A stretch of 64,000 nt of DNA from Nonomuraea jabiensis (GCF_014204795.1 NZ_JACHMB010000001.1:2604001-2668000), one strand, 5' to 3'. Shown: positions 53,921 through 63,164, numbered from the stretch's first letter. The notes: generated by a model not told the origin, from the letters alone. Made by a program: numbers and translations.

Positions 53921-54426
53921 TGGGCCACCTCCAGTTCCCGGGCCAGTTCGGGGGCGATCTCGCGCAGGCGGGCCAGCGACCTGTGCGCCGTGCTCCTGAC
54001 CGTTCCGACGGAGCAGCCCAGCGCCCGGGCCACCTCCCGCTCGGGCAGGTCCTCGAAATACCGCAGCACCAGCACGGTGCGCTGCCGCGCCGTGAGCCGC
54101 GCCAGCGCCGACCGCAACACCATGCGCAGCTCGCTCTGGTGGTTGAGGTCCCGGTCCGCCAGCTCGGGCGGCGCCGCCTGCACGACCTCGCCGCGCCGCC
54201 GGCTCGCCCGCCACCAGCTGATCTGCTGGCGGTACATGATCTGCTTGGCGTACGCCTCGGGCGCCTCCACCCGCCGCCACCGGCTCGCCAGCTTCGCCAG
54301 CGCAGCCTGCACCAGGTCCTCGGCCGCGTGCTGGTCACCACCGGTGAGCAGGAACCCGAGCCGCATGAGTGCGGGGGAGCGCGCAGAGACGAACTCGCGG
54401 AAACGTTGTTCGTCCGCGACGTCCAC
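53917..54426 (-). CDS. SigE-family (ECF-like) RNA polymerase sigma factor
   Basis: A 169-aa sigma-70 family protein. Region 2 includes DQHAAEDLVQAALAKLASRW and region 4 includes ALARLTARQRTVLVLRYFEDL and VARALGCSVGTVRSTAHRS. This is the actinobacterial SigE/SARP-type ECF group with partner membrane proteins of the kind that follows. GTG 54426 has GGAGG five bases upstream; an in-frame GTG at 54432 lies within that site. It is translationally coupled to the membrane-anchored protein. Confidence 0.9.
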   Translation of the reverse strand: MDVADEQRFREFVSARSPALMRLGFLLTGGDQHAAEDLVQAALAKLASRWRRVEAPEAYAKQIMYRQQISWWRASRRRGEVVQAAPPELADRDLNHQSELRMVLRSALARLTARQRTVLVLRYFEDLPEREVARALGCSVGTVRSTAHRSLARLREIAPELARELEVAQ

Positions 54427-54479
54427 GATCACCTCCAGGGGATAGTCGTCACCCCCTCAGACGCCCTCTGGCCACCCCG

Positions 54480-56027
54480 CTATGCGTCTTCCACCAAAGC
54501 CAGAGGGTTGGGTACGGGCACGGCCCGCATGTCGCCGCCCCCGGCGTTCAGCCAGCGCAGGAGCAGGTTGGCCTTGGCCGGGATGTGGGTGGCGGCCAGC
54601 AGATCGCGCAGCTCGTCCGGATCCCCGTGATCCTTGCCGCACCCCGTGAACACCGTCCTGGCCCGTGCCCACAGCTCCTCCCGCAGCCCCGGATGGCGCT
54701 CGGCGACGGCCCCCGCGATCTCGCAGAGGTTGTTGGTCACCAGGCAGTACACCAGCCGCTCCCACGCCCGCGCACTCCCGACGCCCTTCAGCGACGGGTG
54801 CCGCTCCGCGACGAGCTTGACCCCCTCGTGGTCGCGGAAGAGGGCCTGCGCGGGAAGCCCGCGCTCGTCGACCGCGATCAGCACGTTCTGCAGGTGGCAC
54901 TCCAGCACGACGCCATGGTGGAAGTAGGCGTGCAGGAGCGGGGGCACCACGTGGTCCAGGTACCGCTCCCACCACACGAGCGCCAGCTCCTCGCCCAGCC
55001 CGTCGAGCGGGTTGCCGGGGAAGCCCTCGCTGATCCCCGCCGCGAGCAGCACGGTCAGCCCCGGGCGCACGTGTTCGCGCAGCCCGTCGCGGACGATCAC
55101 CGCCAGCGCCTCCCCGCCGTCCCCGTCCAGCTCGGCGCTGCGGTAGCCGCGGTCGCGCAGCACGGCGGGCCGGGCCACGTGGTCGGGCAGGTCGTCGAAC
55201 GCCTGTCCGACGACCTCGGCGACCACGGCCAGCCGGTTCAGGTCGCGCAGCCACAGCCGCCGGAGGTCGTTCGTGATCCGCACGTCCAGGCTGAACTTGC
55301 AGAACAGGTCCAGCTCGGGGAGGTACACCGTACGGATCGACGAGGTCGGCGAGGCGCGAACCCCGGTGACGCCCACGTGGCGAAGCGGCGGGCCGCCCAG
55401 CAGCGCCACCTGCCAGGGGTGCGCGGGCAGCAGGGCCAGGCCGTCGCCGGGAGGCGGCCCCAGCCGGTCGAGCGCGCCCGCCTCCCCCGCCTCCACCAGC
55501 TGCCCGGCCGGCACGCCGAACAGCGGCAGCGCGAAGCTCGCGTACGCCTCCGGCGAGTACGGGAGCCAGGCCCCGGGACCGGCCCCGCCGCGGGCCTTGG
55601 GCGCGGGGTGGTAGCGATGGCCGGCGACGAGGGCCTGTTCGGAACGCAGGTAGAGGTCCGCGGGCGGCGTCGCGGCCCGCCTGGCGGCCAGCAGGGCGGC
55701 CATGACGTCCCGGCTGTGCGCGATCTCGGCGGCCAGCGTGTCGTTGCCGGCCCCGGTCCCCGCACGCAGTTCGGCGGCCGTCAGCGCGACCAGGTCGTCC
55801 AGGGAGAGCGGGCGCCAGCCGTCGGGGGTGCGCCGCTCGGCCCGGTCCGGGAACCGCCCGCCGGCGACGCGCAGCAGCCGGCCGGTCGCGGGCAGCAGGA
55901 AGGCGCCGGCGCCGGCGGGCCGGGCCACTTCGCGGATCAGGCAGTTGAGCAGTGCCGTCGTCGCGAGGTTCGCGGCGTCTGTCTGTGCCTCTCGCGGGAG
56001 AGGGAGAAGGCCGTCGGTAGGTGCCAT
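54480..56027 (-). CDS. IucA/IucC-family NIS siderophore synthetase (A)
   Basis: A 515-aa NRPS-independent siderophore synthetase, which adenylates a carboxylate (often citrate) and couples it to an amine or alcohol. Family stretches are GHRYHPAPKAR, LLPAHPWQV, RASPTSSIRTVYLPE, LFCKFSLDVRITNDLRR, and in the C-terminal FhuF-like part HHGVVLECHLQNVLIA and FRDHEGVKL. The KFSLDVRITN lysine and the RDHEGV motif line the ATP/substrate pocket in known members. A second synthetase is divergent, 81 bases away. The ATG at 56027 has AAGG eight bases upstream. Confidence 0.92.
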   Translation of the reverse strand: MAPTDGLLPLPREAQTDAANLATTALLNCLIREVARPAGAGAFLLPATGRLLRVAGGRFPDRAERRTPDGWRPLSLDDLVALTAAELRAGTGAGNDTLAAEIAHSRDVMAALLAARRAATPPADLYLRSEQALVAGHRYHPAPKARGGAGPGAWLPYSPEAYASFALPLFGVPAGQLVEAGEAGALDRLGPPPGDGLALLPAHPWQVALLGGPPLRHVGVTGVRASPTSSIRTVYLPELDLFCKFSLDVRITNDLRRLWLRDLNRLAVVAEVVGQAFDDLPDHVARPAVLRDRGYRSAELDGDGGEALAVIVRDGLREHVRPGLTVLLAAGISEGFPGNPLDGLGEELALVWWERYLDHVVPPLLHAYFHHGVVLECHLQNVLIAVDERGLPAQALFRDHEGVKLVAERHPSLKGVGSARAWERLVYCLVTNNLCEIAGAVAERHPGLREELWARARTVFTGCGKDHGDPDELRDLLAATHIPAKANLLLRWLNAGGGDMRAVPVPNPLALVEDA

Positions 56028-56108
56028 GGCGACCTTATCCCTACCCTTTGTCCGTATTGGTGCCAACAGGGTAGCCACTGGGTGGGTTTTCTGGAAATGG
56101 TGGGAATT
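56028..56108. promoter_or_regulatory. Divergent promoter region between the two NIS synthetases
   Basis: CTACCC (56041-56046) and GGGTAG (56070-56075) form an inverted repeat. Plausible promoters are TTGTCC-18-TAGCCA on plus and TTGGCA-17-TAGGGA on minus. The canonical DmdR/IdeR iron box is not evident. Confidence 0.4.
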
Positions 56109-57614
56109 ATGAGGCGTTGGGAGGCGGAATTCGCGGCCGACCTTTCCCTGGTGCGCCCGGACCTCTCGGCGGCGTACATGGCGGCCCTCCCGGACGCGCG
56201 GGCCGCCGTACTGGGCCGCCTCTGGCGCGGCCTTCTCCACGAACCGCTCCCCGGGCTCCTGCCCACGCGGGGACAGGCCCGCGTCGAACTGGCGGACGGC
56301 CGCGTGCTCACCGGGCGGGCGCGGCAGCCGTACGACCTCGGGGGCGAGCCGGCGCTCTGGCTGGACGGCCACCCCCACACCCACCCCGCCGAACTGCTCG
56401 CCGCCCTCGGCCTGCCCGGCACCGCCGGGCTGGTCGAGGACCTGGACAACGGCGTGGCCTCGCTGGCGCTGTCCCGCGCGGAGCCCGCCCGCGTCCCGGC
56501 CACCCCCGAGGAGTACGAGCAGAGCGTGGTGGACGGCCATCCCTACCACCCGGGCTGCCGCAGCCGCCCGGGCGTCTCCGTGGCGGAACAGCTCGCCTAC
56601 ATGCCGGAGCACCACGCCGTCGTCCACCTGGACCTGCTCGCGCTGCCCGCCGCGGACTGCCTGGTCTCGGGCCCGTGGCCGGCCACGCTCATGAACGGCG
56701 ACCGGCTCCTGCTCCCCGTGCACCCCTGGCAGAGCGCCCACGTGCTGCCCGCCCTGGGCCTGCGTCCGCACGTCACGGGCGCCGTCCCGGCCCGCCCGCT
56801 GATGTCCGTACGGACCCTCGCCCCTCTGGACGGCGGCCCGCACGTCAAGACGGCGTTCAGCACCCGGATGACCTCCGGCGTCAGGGACATCTCCCCCGGC
56901 TCGGTACGCGACTGCGTCCACCTGTCGGACCTGCTCTCCACCCTGTCCGCCCGGCTGGGCGGGCGGCTCGGCATCGCCCGCTACCTGGCCGGCGCCGCCG
57001 GGAAGGTGAACGGCGAGCACAGCCCCGACGTGTCGGCCATGCTCCGCGAGCCGACCGGGAACGCGATCCCCGTCGGCGCCGTCACCCGCGCGACCGTGCG
57101 GGACCCGGCGGCCTGGCTGGCCGCGTTCGCCCGGCTGGTCTGGAGGGACGCCCTGGGCCTGCTGGGGCTCGGCGTGGCGCTCGAGGCGCACGGCCAGAAC
57201 CTGCTGGTCGAGCTCGGCTCGGACGGCCTCCCGCGCCGGCTGGTCTACCGCGACCTGGCCGACGTCAGGATCAGCCCGGCCAGGCTCGCCCGCCACGGGA
57301 TCGAGGTGCCGCCGGTCAGCGCCCGGCTGCTCACGGACGACCCCGGGGCGCTGCACGCCAAGCTCTTCGGCGGGCTCGTCGGCACCACGTTCGGCAGCCT
57401 GATCGCGCTGTTCTGCCAGGGCGACCGGGCCGCCGAGTCCCGGCTGTGGGACGTCGTGGCCGCGGCCGCGCGCGCCGCGGAGTTCCCGTGCGCCGAGGAC
57501 CGCCGGGCCCTGTTCGGCCCGCGCCTCACGGTCAAGGCCCACCTGCTCGCCCGTCTGGAGGGCGCGCCGCCCGGCGACAGCTGGACCAGGCTGCCCAACC
57601 CGCTCGCTGCGTAA
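56109..57614 (+). CDS. IucA/IucC-family NIS siderophore synthetase (B)
   Basis: A 501-aa synthetase paralogous to the divergent one. It shows GHPYHPGCRSR, LLPVHPWQS, RPLMSVRTLAPLDGGPHVKTAFS, and in the C-terminal part GVALEAHGQNLLVELG and VYRDLADVRIS. The RDLADVR form, versus RDHEGVK in the other, places it in a different NIS subgroup. The first methionines are ATG 56097 and ATG 56109; I prefer 56109 with GGTGGG before it, but either is possible. Pairs of NIS enzymes typically perform successive condensations on one citrate-like core. Confidence 0.9.
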   Translation: MRRWEAEFAADLSLVRPDLSAAYMAALPDARAAVLGRLWRGLLHEPLPGLLPTRGQARVELADGRVLTGRARQPYDLGGEPALWLDGHPHTHPAELLAALGLPGTAGLVEDLDNGVASLALSRAEPARVPATPEEYEQSVVDGHPYHPGCRSRPGVSVAEQLAYMPEHHAVVHLDLLALPAADCLVSGPWPATLMNGDRLLLPVHPWQSAHVLPALGLRPHVTGAVPARPLMSVRTLAPLDGGPHVKTAFSTRMTSGVRDISPGSVRDCVHLSDLLSTLSARLGGRLGIARYLAGAAGKVNGEHSPDVSAMLREPTGNAIPVGAVTRATVRDPAAWLAAFARLVWRDALGLLGLGVALEAHGQNLLVELGSDGLPRRLVYRDLADVRISPARLARHGIEVPPVSARLLTDDPGALHAKLFGGLVGTTFGSLIALFCQGDRAAESRLWDVVAAAARAAEFPCAEDRRALFGPRLTVKAHLLARLEGAPPGDSWTRLPNPLAA

Positions 57615-57633
57615 CGGGTCAGCGTTTGTCGGA

Positions 57634-58722
57634 TCAGGGGGCGAGTTCGGCGATGGGGAGGCGGCGGAAGGCGATGCTCTCGTACGGGCCGAAGTCGCCG
57701 GTCTCGAACAGCAGGCCCACCGTGTCCCCGTCCACCCGGACCAGGTCGGAGTAGGCCGCCGGCAGCCCCGACACCGTGTGCGCGACCCGCCAGGTCACCC
57801 CCAGGTCGTCGCTGGCGCGTACGGTCATCAGCGCCCGCGCGTCCGGAGCGGCCGGCCCCGAGAACAGCAGCACGTCCGGCGACGAGCACCACAGCGTGCT
57901 GCCCTCCACCACCGGCCCCACCAGCCCCGCCTGGGGCCGGAAGGGCAGCATGAGGGTCTGGCCACCGTCGGCCGAGTAGGCGTCGGCCCTGGTGCCGGGG
58001 GCGGTGGACTCGGTGCGGGTGTTGAGGTAGAGGCGGCCGTCCGGCAGCTCGGTGGCCGTGGTCTCGTTGACGTTGACGTATCCGTCCGGGTTGTCGTCGA
58101 CGTACCCGATGCGCCAGGTCTGGCCGCCGTCGTCGCTCAGCAGCCCGTGGCCACCGTTGTACTTGCCCTCGGTCCCGTTGTCGGGCCCGGCGGGCGGCAG
58201 CGAGTGGTTGGCGGGCACCACGATCCGCCCGCTGCGCAGCGCGACGGCGTGCCCGGGAGCGGTGGCGTACCAGCGCCACTCGGAGCGCTTCACGCTGCCG
58301 GTGATCTCGCGGGGCGCCGACCACGTGACCCCGTCGTCCGAGCTGAGCTGCACGAACACCCGCCGCCCGTCGGCCGCCGCCACCTGGCCGCGCCGGATCT
58401 TGTCCTCGGTGGCCTGCGGCCCCTGCCTGACGAAGACCAGCACGATCCGGCCGTCGGCCAGCGCCACGGGCGCGGGGTTGCCCGCGGTCCCCCGGCGCGG
58501 CTCCGTGGCGACCACCTGCAGCGGGCCCCACGTCCTGCCGCCGTCGGTGGAGCGCCTGAGCACGACGTCGATGTGGCCGGAGTCCCCGGCCGAGGCGTGC
58601 CGCCCCTCCGCGAACGCCAGCACGGTGCCCGCCTTCGTCACCACCGCCGCAGGGATCCGGTACGTGTTGTAGCCGTCCGTCCGCTGCCGGTACGGCACCG
58701 ACGTCGGGTAACGATCCGCCAT
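57634..58722 (-). CDS. Sialidase-like BNR-repeat protein
   Basis: A 362-aa six-bladed propeller of the exo-alpha-sialidase superfamily (GH33-like). It has the YRIP motif (TYRIPAAVVTK), the catalytic-loop AFAEGRHASAGDSG, and Asp boxes STDGGRTWG, SSDDGVTWS, SDDGGQTWR and SDDLGVTWR. The three Arg and Glu/Tyr pair expected for sialidase can be placed (AFAEGR, WRWYAT, NTRTES). There is no signal peptide, so it may be cytosolic or exported by another route. It stands alone between the siderophore gene and the reductase. Confidence 0.85.
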   Translation of the reverse strand: MADRYPTSVPYRQRTDGYNTYRIPAAVVTKAGTVLAFAEGRHASAGDSGHIDVVLRRSTDGGRTWGPLQVVATEPRRGTAGNPAPVALADGRIVLVFVRQGPQATEDKIRRGQVAAADGRRVFVQLSSDDGVTWSAPREITGSVKRSEWRWYATAPGHAVALRSGRIVVPANHSLPPAGPDNGTEGKYNGGHGLLSDDGGQTWRIGYVDDNPDGYVNVNETTATELPDGRLYLNTRTESTAPGTRADAYSADGGQTLMLPFRPQAGLVGPVVEGSTLWCSSPDVLLFSGPAAPDARALMTVRASDDLGVTWRVAHTVSGLPAAYSDLVRVDGDTVGLLFETGDFGPYESIAFRRLPIAELAP

Positions 58723-58889
58723 GCGGGCACGCTACGGCCGCCGGGTGAACGAGACGTGAAGATGAGTGTGACAGGCGGTGGAGGAGGGATGTAAGCGACA
58801 GAGGGGGCATCCGACCGGCCTGCCCCCAGCAGGGCCGGGCCGGCGGCATGAAAGAGTTCGGTTCATAAGCGAGTGCTTCTGGAGGCGTG

Positions 58890-60296
58890 GTGGCTGACGA
58901 GTTCGACGTCATCGTGATCGGTGGCGGTCCCGCCGGTGAAAACGTCGCGGACCGGGCCGTCCGCGGCGGCCTGACCGCGGCGATCGTCGAGGAGCGGCTG
59001 GCCGGCGGCGAGTGCTCCTACTGGGCGTGCGTCCCCAGCAAGGCGCTGCTGCGGCCGGTCGACCTGATGGGCGAGGTGGCGAGGGTCCCCGGGCTCTCGC
59101 TGGGGCCCCTCGACGTGGAGGCCGTGCTGGCCCGGCGCGACGAGGCCGTCTCGAACTACAGCGACTCCGGGCAGGTGGGCTGGATCGAGGGCGTGCCGGC
59201 CGAGTTCGTACGCGGGCACGGGCGGCTCGACGGCCCCAAGCGCGTACGCGTCACCACCGAGGACGGCGGCGAGCGGGTGCTGACGGCCCGGCAGGCCGTC
59301 GTCCTGGCCACCGGCAGCACGGCGGCCGTCCCCCGGGTTCCCGGGATGGTCGAGGCCGAGCCCTGGACCAGCCACGAGGTGACCGCGGCCCGCTCCGTGC
59401 CCGAGCGGCTGGCCGTGCTCGGCGGCGGCGTGGTCGCCTGCGAGATGGCCCAGGCCATGCACGGGCTCGGCGCGCGGCAGACGACCGTCCTGGTGCGCGG
59501 CGGCGGGCTGCTGGCCAGGATGGAGCCGTTCGCGGGAGAGCTGCTGGCCGACTCGTTCGCGGAGGCGGGCATCGAGGTGCGCACCCGCACCGACGCCGTC
59601 AGGATCGAGCGCCCCGAGCGCGGCGGGAAGGTGACGGTCCACCTGTCCGAGGGGCCCCCGGTGGAGGCCGACGAGCTGCTGGTCGCGACCGGCCGCCGGC
59701 CCGCCACCGGCGACATCGGGCTGGGCACGATCGGCCTGCCCGACGGGAAGTACGTCGAGGTGGACGACAGCATGCGGGCGACCGGCGTCCCCGACGGCTG
59801 GCTGTACGCGGTCGGCGACGTCAACGGGCGCGCGCTGCTCACCCACATGGGCAAGTACCAGGCCAGGATCTGCGGTGACGTGATCGCCGCGCGGGCGCGT
59901 GGCGACGAGCTGCCCGCGATGCGGGATCTGGCGGACGGGTTCGGCGCGCCGCAGGTGGTCTTCACCGACCCGCAGGTCTGCGCGGTCGGCAGGACCGAGG
60001 CGGTGGCCCGGGAGGAGGGGTTCCGGGTGCGCGTGGTGGACTACGAGCTGGGCTCGGTCACCGGGGCGTACCTGCTGGGCGACGGCTACCGCGGCCGGGC
60101 CAGGGCCGTGGTGGACGAGGACAGGAAGGTGCTGCTCGGCGTCACGTTCGTCGGGCCGGGCACGGCCGAGCTGCTGCACGGCGCCACGATCGCGGTGACG
60201 GCCGAGGTGCCGCTGGAGCGCCTCTGGCACGCCGTCCCGTCCTTCCCGACGGTCAGCGAGGTGTGGCTGCGCCTGCTGGAGGCGTACGGCCTCTGA
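58890..60296 (+). CDS. FAD-dependent pyridine nucleotide-disulfide oxidoreductase
   Basis: A 468-aa class I flavin disulfide reductase. The FAD loop is VIGGGPAGENVADRAV, the redox-active disulfide is in GGECSYWACVPSKALLRP (CxxxxC), and the NAD(P)-binding loop is AVLGGGVVACEMAQAM. A second FAD segment, YAVGDVNGRALLTHMGK, and the C-terminal HAVPSFPTVSE His-Glu pair complete the family pattern. It resembles mercuric, mycothione or lipoamide reductases, but no partner defines the substrate. GTG 58890 sits four bases after GGAGG; GTG 58887 is too close. Confidence 0.9.
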   Translation: MADEFDVIVIGGGPAGENVADRAVRGGLTAAIVEERLAGGECSYWACVPSKALLRPVDLMGEVARVPGLSLGPLDVEAVLARRDEAVSNYSDSGQVGWIEGVPAEFVRGHGRLDGPKRVRVTTEDGGERVLTARQAVVLATGSTAAVPRVPGMVEAEPWTSHEVTAARSVPERLAVLGGGVVACEMAQAMHGLGARQTTVLVRGGGLLARMEPFAGELLADSFAEAGIEVRTRTDAVRIERPERGGKVTVHLSEGPPVEADELLVATGRRPATGDIGLGTIGLPDGKYVEVDDSMRATGVPDGWLYAVGDVNGRALLTHMGKYQARICGDVIAARARGDELPAMRDLADGFGAPQVVFTDPQVCAVGRTEAVAREEGFRVRVVDYELGSVTGAYLLGDGYRGRARAVVDEDRKVLLGVTFVGPGTAELLHGATIAVTAEVPLERLWHAVPSFPTVSEVWLRLLEAYGL

Positions 60297-60308
60297 CGCC
60301 CGGAGGGG

Positions 60309-60725
60309 TCAGCGGCGGGGGGTCGAGAAGCGCGGGTGCGAGAGCGACGGCGAGCCGCGGGCCGGGTCGTCCAGCATCAGCTCCGCCACCGTCTCCTCGA
60401 CGCTCTCCCGCAGCTCCACATGCGACAGCAGGTCCGTCAGCCGCAGCACCGACAGCAGGTGGTCCGACGGCCGGACCACGATGATCCGGCCGCTCCCCTG
60501 CTCCTCCATCCGCTGCATCGCCATGGCCAGCACCCCAATGATGGACGAGTCGTAAAAGTCCAGATCACCAAGATCGAACACGAGCACGGGTCCCGCGCTC
60601 CAGTCCCACACGGCGTTGATGCGGGCACTGAAGCGGACCCGGCCCGCGTGGTCGAGCTCGCCGCCGGCGCGCAAGACCGTGCAATGGAGGTGCCGGATCG
60701 TCTCGATGTACAAGCCGTTCCTCAC
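60309..60725 (-). CDS. STAS-domain anti-sigma factor antagonist
   Basis: A 138-aa single STAS protein. The core is GPVLVFDLGDLDFYDSSIIGVLAMAMQRM, where the Ser of YDSS is the usual phosphorylation site, followed by RIIVVRPSDHLLSVLRLTDL. Such proteins bind anti-sigma kinases in partner-switching control of stress or development. No RsbW-type kinase is adjacent. The start may be GTG 60725 or TTG 60713 (after AGGAA). Confidence 0.85.
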   Translation of the reverse strand: MRNGLYIETIRHLHCTVLRAGGELDHAGRVRFSARINAVWDWSAGPVLVFDLGDLDFYDSSIIGVLAMAMQRMEEQGSGRIIVVRPSDHLLSVLRLTDLLSHVELRESVEETVAELMLDDPARGSPSLSHPRFSTPRR

Positions 60726-60864
60726 ATAAGAACGACTGCCCCCTGAGCGGCATAATCACGGATTGTCGCGATTTTTTAGGCGGCGGGGCCTTCCGGGTGG
60801 CCGAGCGGCCCGTCCAGCAGCTTGCGCAGGATCGCGGCGAGCCCGCCCGAAACGCCCATGGCCG

Positions 60865-61875
60865 TCAGATCGAGGCCAGGCCGCTCGCAGCCGACTCCAG
60901 CGTCGGCACCGCGCCCAGGCACTGGCCCATCATCACCAGGTACGGCGAGTTCGTGGGGCTGGGCAGCGTGAGCTCGGTGATGTTGCCGTCCGTGCGCAGC
61001 TCGGGCAGCCCCGCGTCCCCGTCCCTGATGCTGATGACGCGCTCCACCGGCGGCGCCGCGATGCCCAGCAGCTTCCTGGTGGCGTGACGCATCCAGCGCC
61101 ACTCGCTGTTGACCCGCCGCCACGTCGCGGGGATGAGGCTGGCCGGCTCCGCCTTCGTGCCCAGCCTGAGCGTGAGGCGGCCGCTCGACCCGAACGTGTC
61201 CTTGAGCACCGGGTTGACCACGAACATGCCCGCGCGCAGCACGCGCGTGCCCTGCCGGTTGCGGTTGGCCAGGCCGCCCGCGCTGATCAGCGAGCACACC
61301 TCGCAGCGCAACCCGTCGAGCGTGTCGGGGTCGAAGTCCACCGCCGGCGGCTCCTCGAACACCACCTTGTCCAGCCGCAGCCCGGCCACGCCGTCGGCCA
61401 TGACGTGCCCCGACACGGCCTGGCGCACGTCCTCGCAGACCCCGTCGCCCTCCGTGATGTCGAGCACCTCGACGCAGATCAGCCCGTCGTCGGGGATCTC
61501 CTCCGCCGTCAGGTCGAAGGCCACCTGGGCGTGCGCCCGCCGCCCCCTGAGCAGCACGCACTGGCGCAGCCGGCCCTGGGAGCGCACCTGTACCAGGCGC
61601 GGCTGCAGGCCGAGCGGCTCGGTCCTGCCGGCGTACCAGCCGCTCACGGACCGGTCGTCGGTGGACAGCGACACCAGCACCCGCAGCGGGCGACCCTGCG
61701 CCGAGACCTTGAACCCGGCCAGCCCCGAGGTCTCGAACCTGCCCACGATCGAGCTGCCCCGCTGCAGCCTGTCGATCACCTGCAGCGCGGCGATCTGGCC
61801 GCTGCGCAGGTGGACGGGCGGGATCGCGGGGAGGATCAGCTGGTCCAGCTCGGTGGCGGATCCTGGGGTGCTCAT
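60865..61875 (-). CDS. Unknown protein coupled to a glycosyltransferase-like gene
   Basis: A 336-aa soluble protein without signal peptide or membrane helices. It reads as beta-rich in the middle (LRVLVSLSTDDRSVSGWY, GRRAHAQVAFDLTAEEIPDDG) with a Cys-containing segment (LRCEVCSLISAGG). I cannot assign a family. The ATG overlaps the stop of the upstream gene (ATGA at 61872-61875) and has GAGGAG before it, so the two are one functional unit. Confidence 0.7.
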   Translation of the reverse strand: MSTPGSATELDQLILPAIPPVHLRSGQIAALQVIDRLQRGSSIVGRFETSGLAGFKVSAQGRPLRVLVSLSTDDRSVSGWYAGRTEPLGLQPRLVQVRSQGRLRQCVLLRGRRAHAQVAFDLTAEEIPDDGLICVEVLDITEGDGVCEDVRQAVSGHVMADGVAGLRLDKVVFEEPPAVDFDPDTLDGLRCEVCSLISAGGLANRNRQGTRVLRAGMFVVNPVLKDTFGSSGRLTLRLGTKAEPASLIPATWRRVNSEWRWMRHATRKLLGIAAPPVERVISIRDGDAGLPELRTDGNITELTLPSPTNSPYLVMMGQCLGAVPTLESAASGLASI

Positions 61876-63164
61876 GGGGTGCTCCTCGTGAATGACGACT
61901 CTTCCGGCTCGTGGAAACTGCTCATGGGGTCTTCGTCGGGGCGGACGACATCGCCGAACCGTGGGAACCGGTCAAAGGTGTTCCTGATGAACGGCCCCGC
62001 CGGGTCGTGGAAGTCGAAGCGCGTGAGCATGGGTTCGCGCCTGGTCCACATGCGGGCGACCGCGCTGTAGAGAGGGTCTCCGTCGCGCTCCACGTGCCAC
62101 AGGTTCACGGCCAGCGCCCGCGCGTAGTCGACGCCGTACTCCCAGTGCGGCAGGAGCTGGGTGGGCACGTCCGCGCCGCAGCGGCGCAGCCAGAGCCACA
62201 GGCGGGCGCGGTCGCGCTGCTCGGGCTCCAGGATGGACTCGCCCTTCTCGTGCTTGGCGATGGCCTCGTCCAGCCACAGGCGGATGTCCGACGGGTCGCG
62301 CGCCACGTGCGTGCCGCCGCAGGAGCTGCCCACCGACCAGCCCGCCTGGACGACCGGGATGCCGAACGCGGGCAGGTCGCTGTCGCTGAACGTGACGCCC
62401 ACGTCCGCCATGCTCCACAGGAGGTTCGTGGACAGGGCGCCCGTCACGCACCTCACCCGGGAGTGCGGGTAGCCGACGGGGTCGAGGAACAGCCAGTTCG
62501 CCGAGGGGTCCGACGAGGCGAAGTCCACCGTCGACTGGAACAGATCGGTGTCCTCGCCCGGGGTGTGGCCGAAGACCGCGATGGTCGGCCGGTTCGGGTC
62601 CAGGCCCAGGCGGGCGCAGCCGTAGTCGCGCAGCTGGCGGCGCTCGGTCTCCGTGCGGATCTGGTAGCCGCTCTTGGCCCGCCAGGCCGTCCGCTCCGCG
62701 CCCGGCCTGATCAGGTCCCGGTACGGCCAGACGTGCCGCTCGAAGAACGCGCCCACCCTGGCGGGCAGCTCCTCGCGGAACGAGCAGGGCCCCTGGTCGG
62801 GGAAGATCGCGTACGCCTTGAGCGACCCTGTCCCGTGGACGTGCACGACCGGGATGTCCCTGATCACGTACGGATCCGCCCGGCTGGTGACCAGCGCGGC
62901 CGGCGGCACCCTCGGCCGCCCGTCCCCCTCGGCCCCGAACACCTCCGCCAGCCTCCGCCACTCGGGCTCGACCAGCGCGAACAGCCGCGCGGAGAGCAGC
63001 TCGCAGACCGCCTTCGCGACCATGAGCGTGCGGACCACGACTCTGATGTCCTGGTCGAACGCCTCGGCCACGACGCAGCTCTCACCACTGGGACTCTCGC
63101 CCCAATATGTCCTCGCAGCAGCGAGCAACCGATCGAAATGCTCGCCATCTCCGGCACGACGCAT
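61872..63164 (-). CDS. Glycosyltransferase-like / surface-polysaccharide-type protein
   Basis: A 430-aa protein. The C-terminal two-thirds resemble a GT-B-type Rossmann domain of capsule or surface-glycan proteins: NRPTIAVFGHTPGEDTDLF, ANWLFLDPVGYPHSR, a donor-side stretch LWSMADVGVTFSDSDLPAFGIPVVQAG, and RDPSDIRLWLDEAI. The N-terminal third is helical. No signal peptide is seen. ATG 63164 has GGGGGGACTT before it; ATG 63179 is five codons earlier. Which sugar or polymer it acts on is unknown. Confidence 0.6.
   Translation of the reverse strand: MRRAGDGEHFDRLLAAARTYWGESPSGESCVVAEAFDQDIRVVVRTLMVAKAVCELLSARLFALVEPEWRRLAEVFGAEGDGRPRVPPAALVTSRADPYVIRDIPVVHVHGTGSLKAYAIFPDQGPCSFREELPARVGAFFERHVWPYRDLIRPGAERTAWRAKSGYQIRTETERRQLRDYGCARLGLDPNRPTIAVFGHTPGEDTDLFQSTVDFASSDPSANWLFLDPVGYPHSRVRCVTGALSTNLLWSMADVGVTFSDSDLPAFGIPVVQAGWSVGSSCGGTHVARDPSDIRLWLDEAIAKHEKGESILEPEQRDRARLWLWLRRCGADVPTQLLPHWEYGVDYARALAVNLWHVERDGDPLYSAVARMWTRREPMLTRFDFHDPAGPFIRNTFDRFPRFGDVVRPDEDPMSSFHEPEESSFTRSTP

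Noticed and set aside
56028-56108. Iron box (DmdR/IdeR site) between the siderophore synthetases
   Set aside because: No stretch resembles TTAGGTTAGGCTAACCTAA closely enough; only a CTACCC/GGGTAG inverted repeat is visible.
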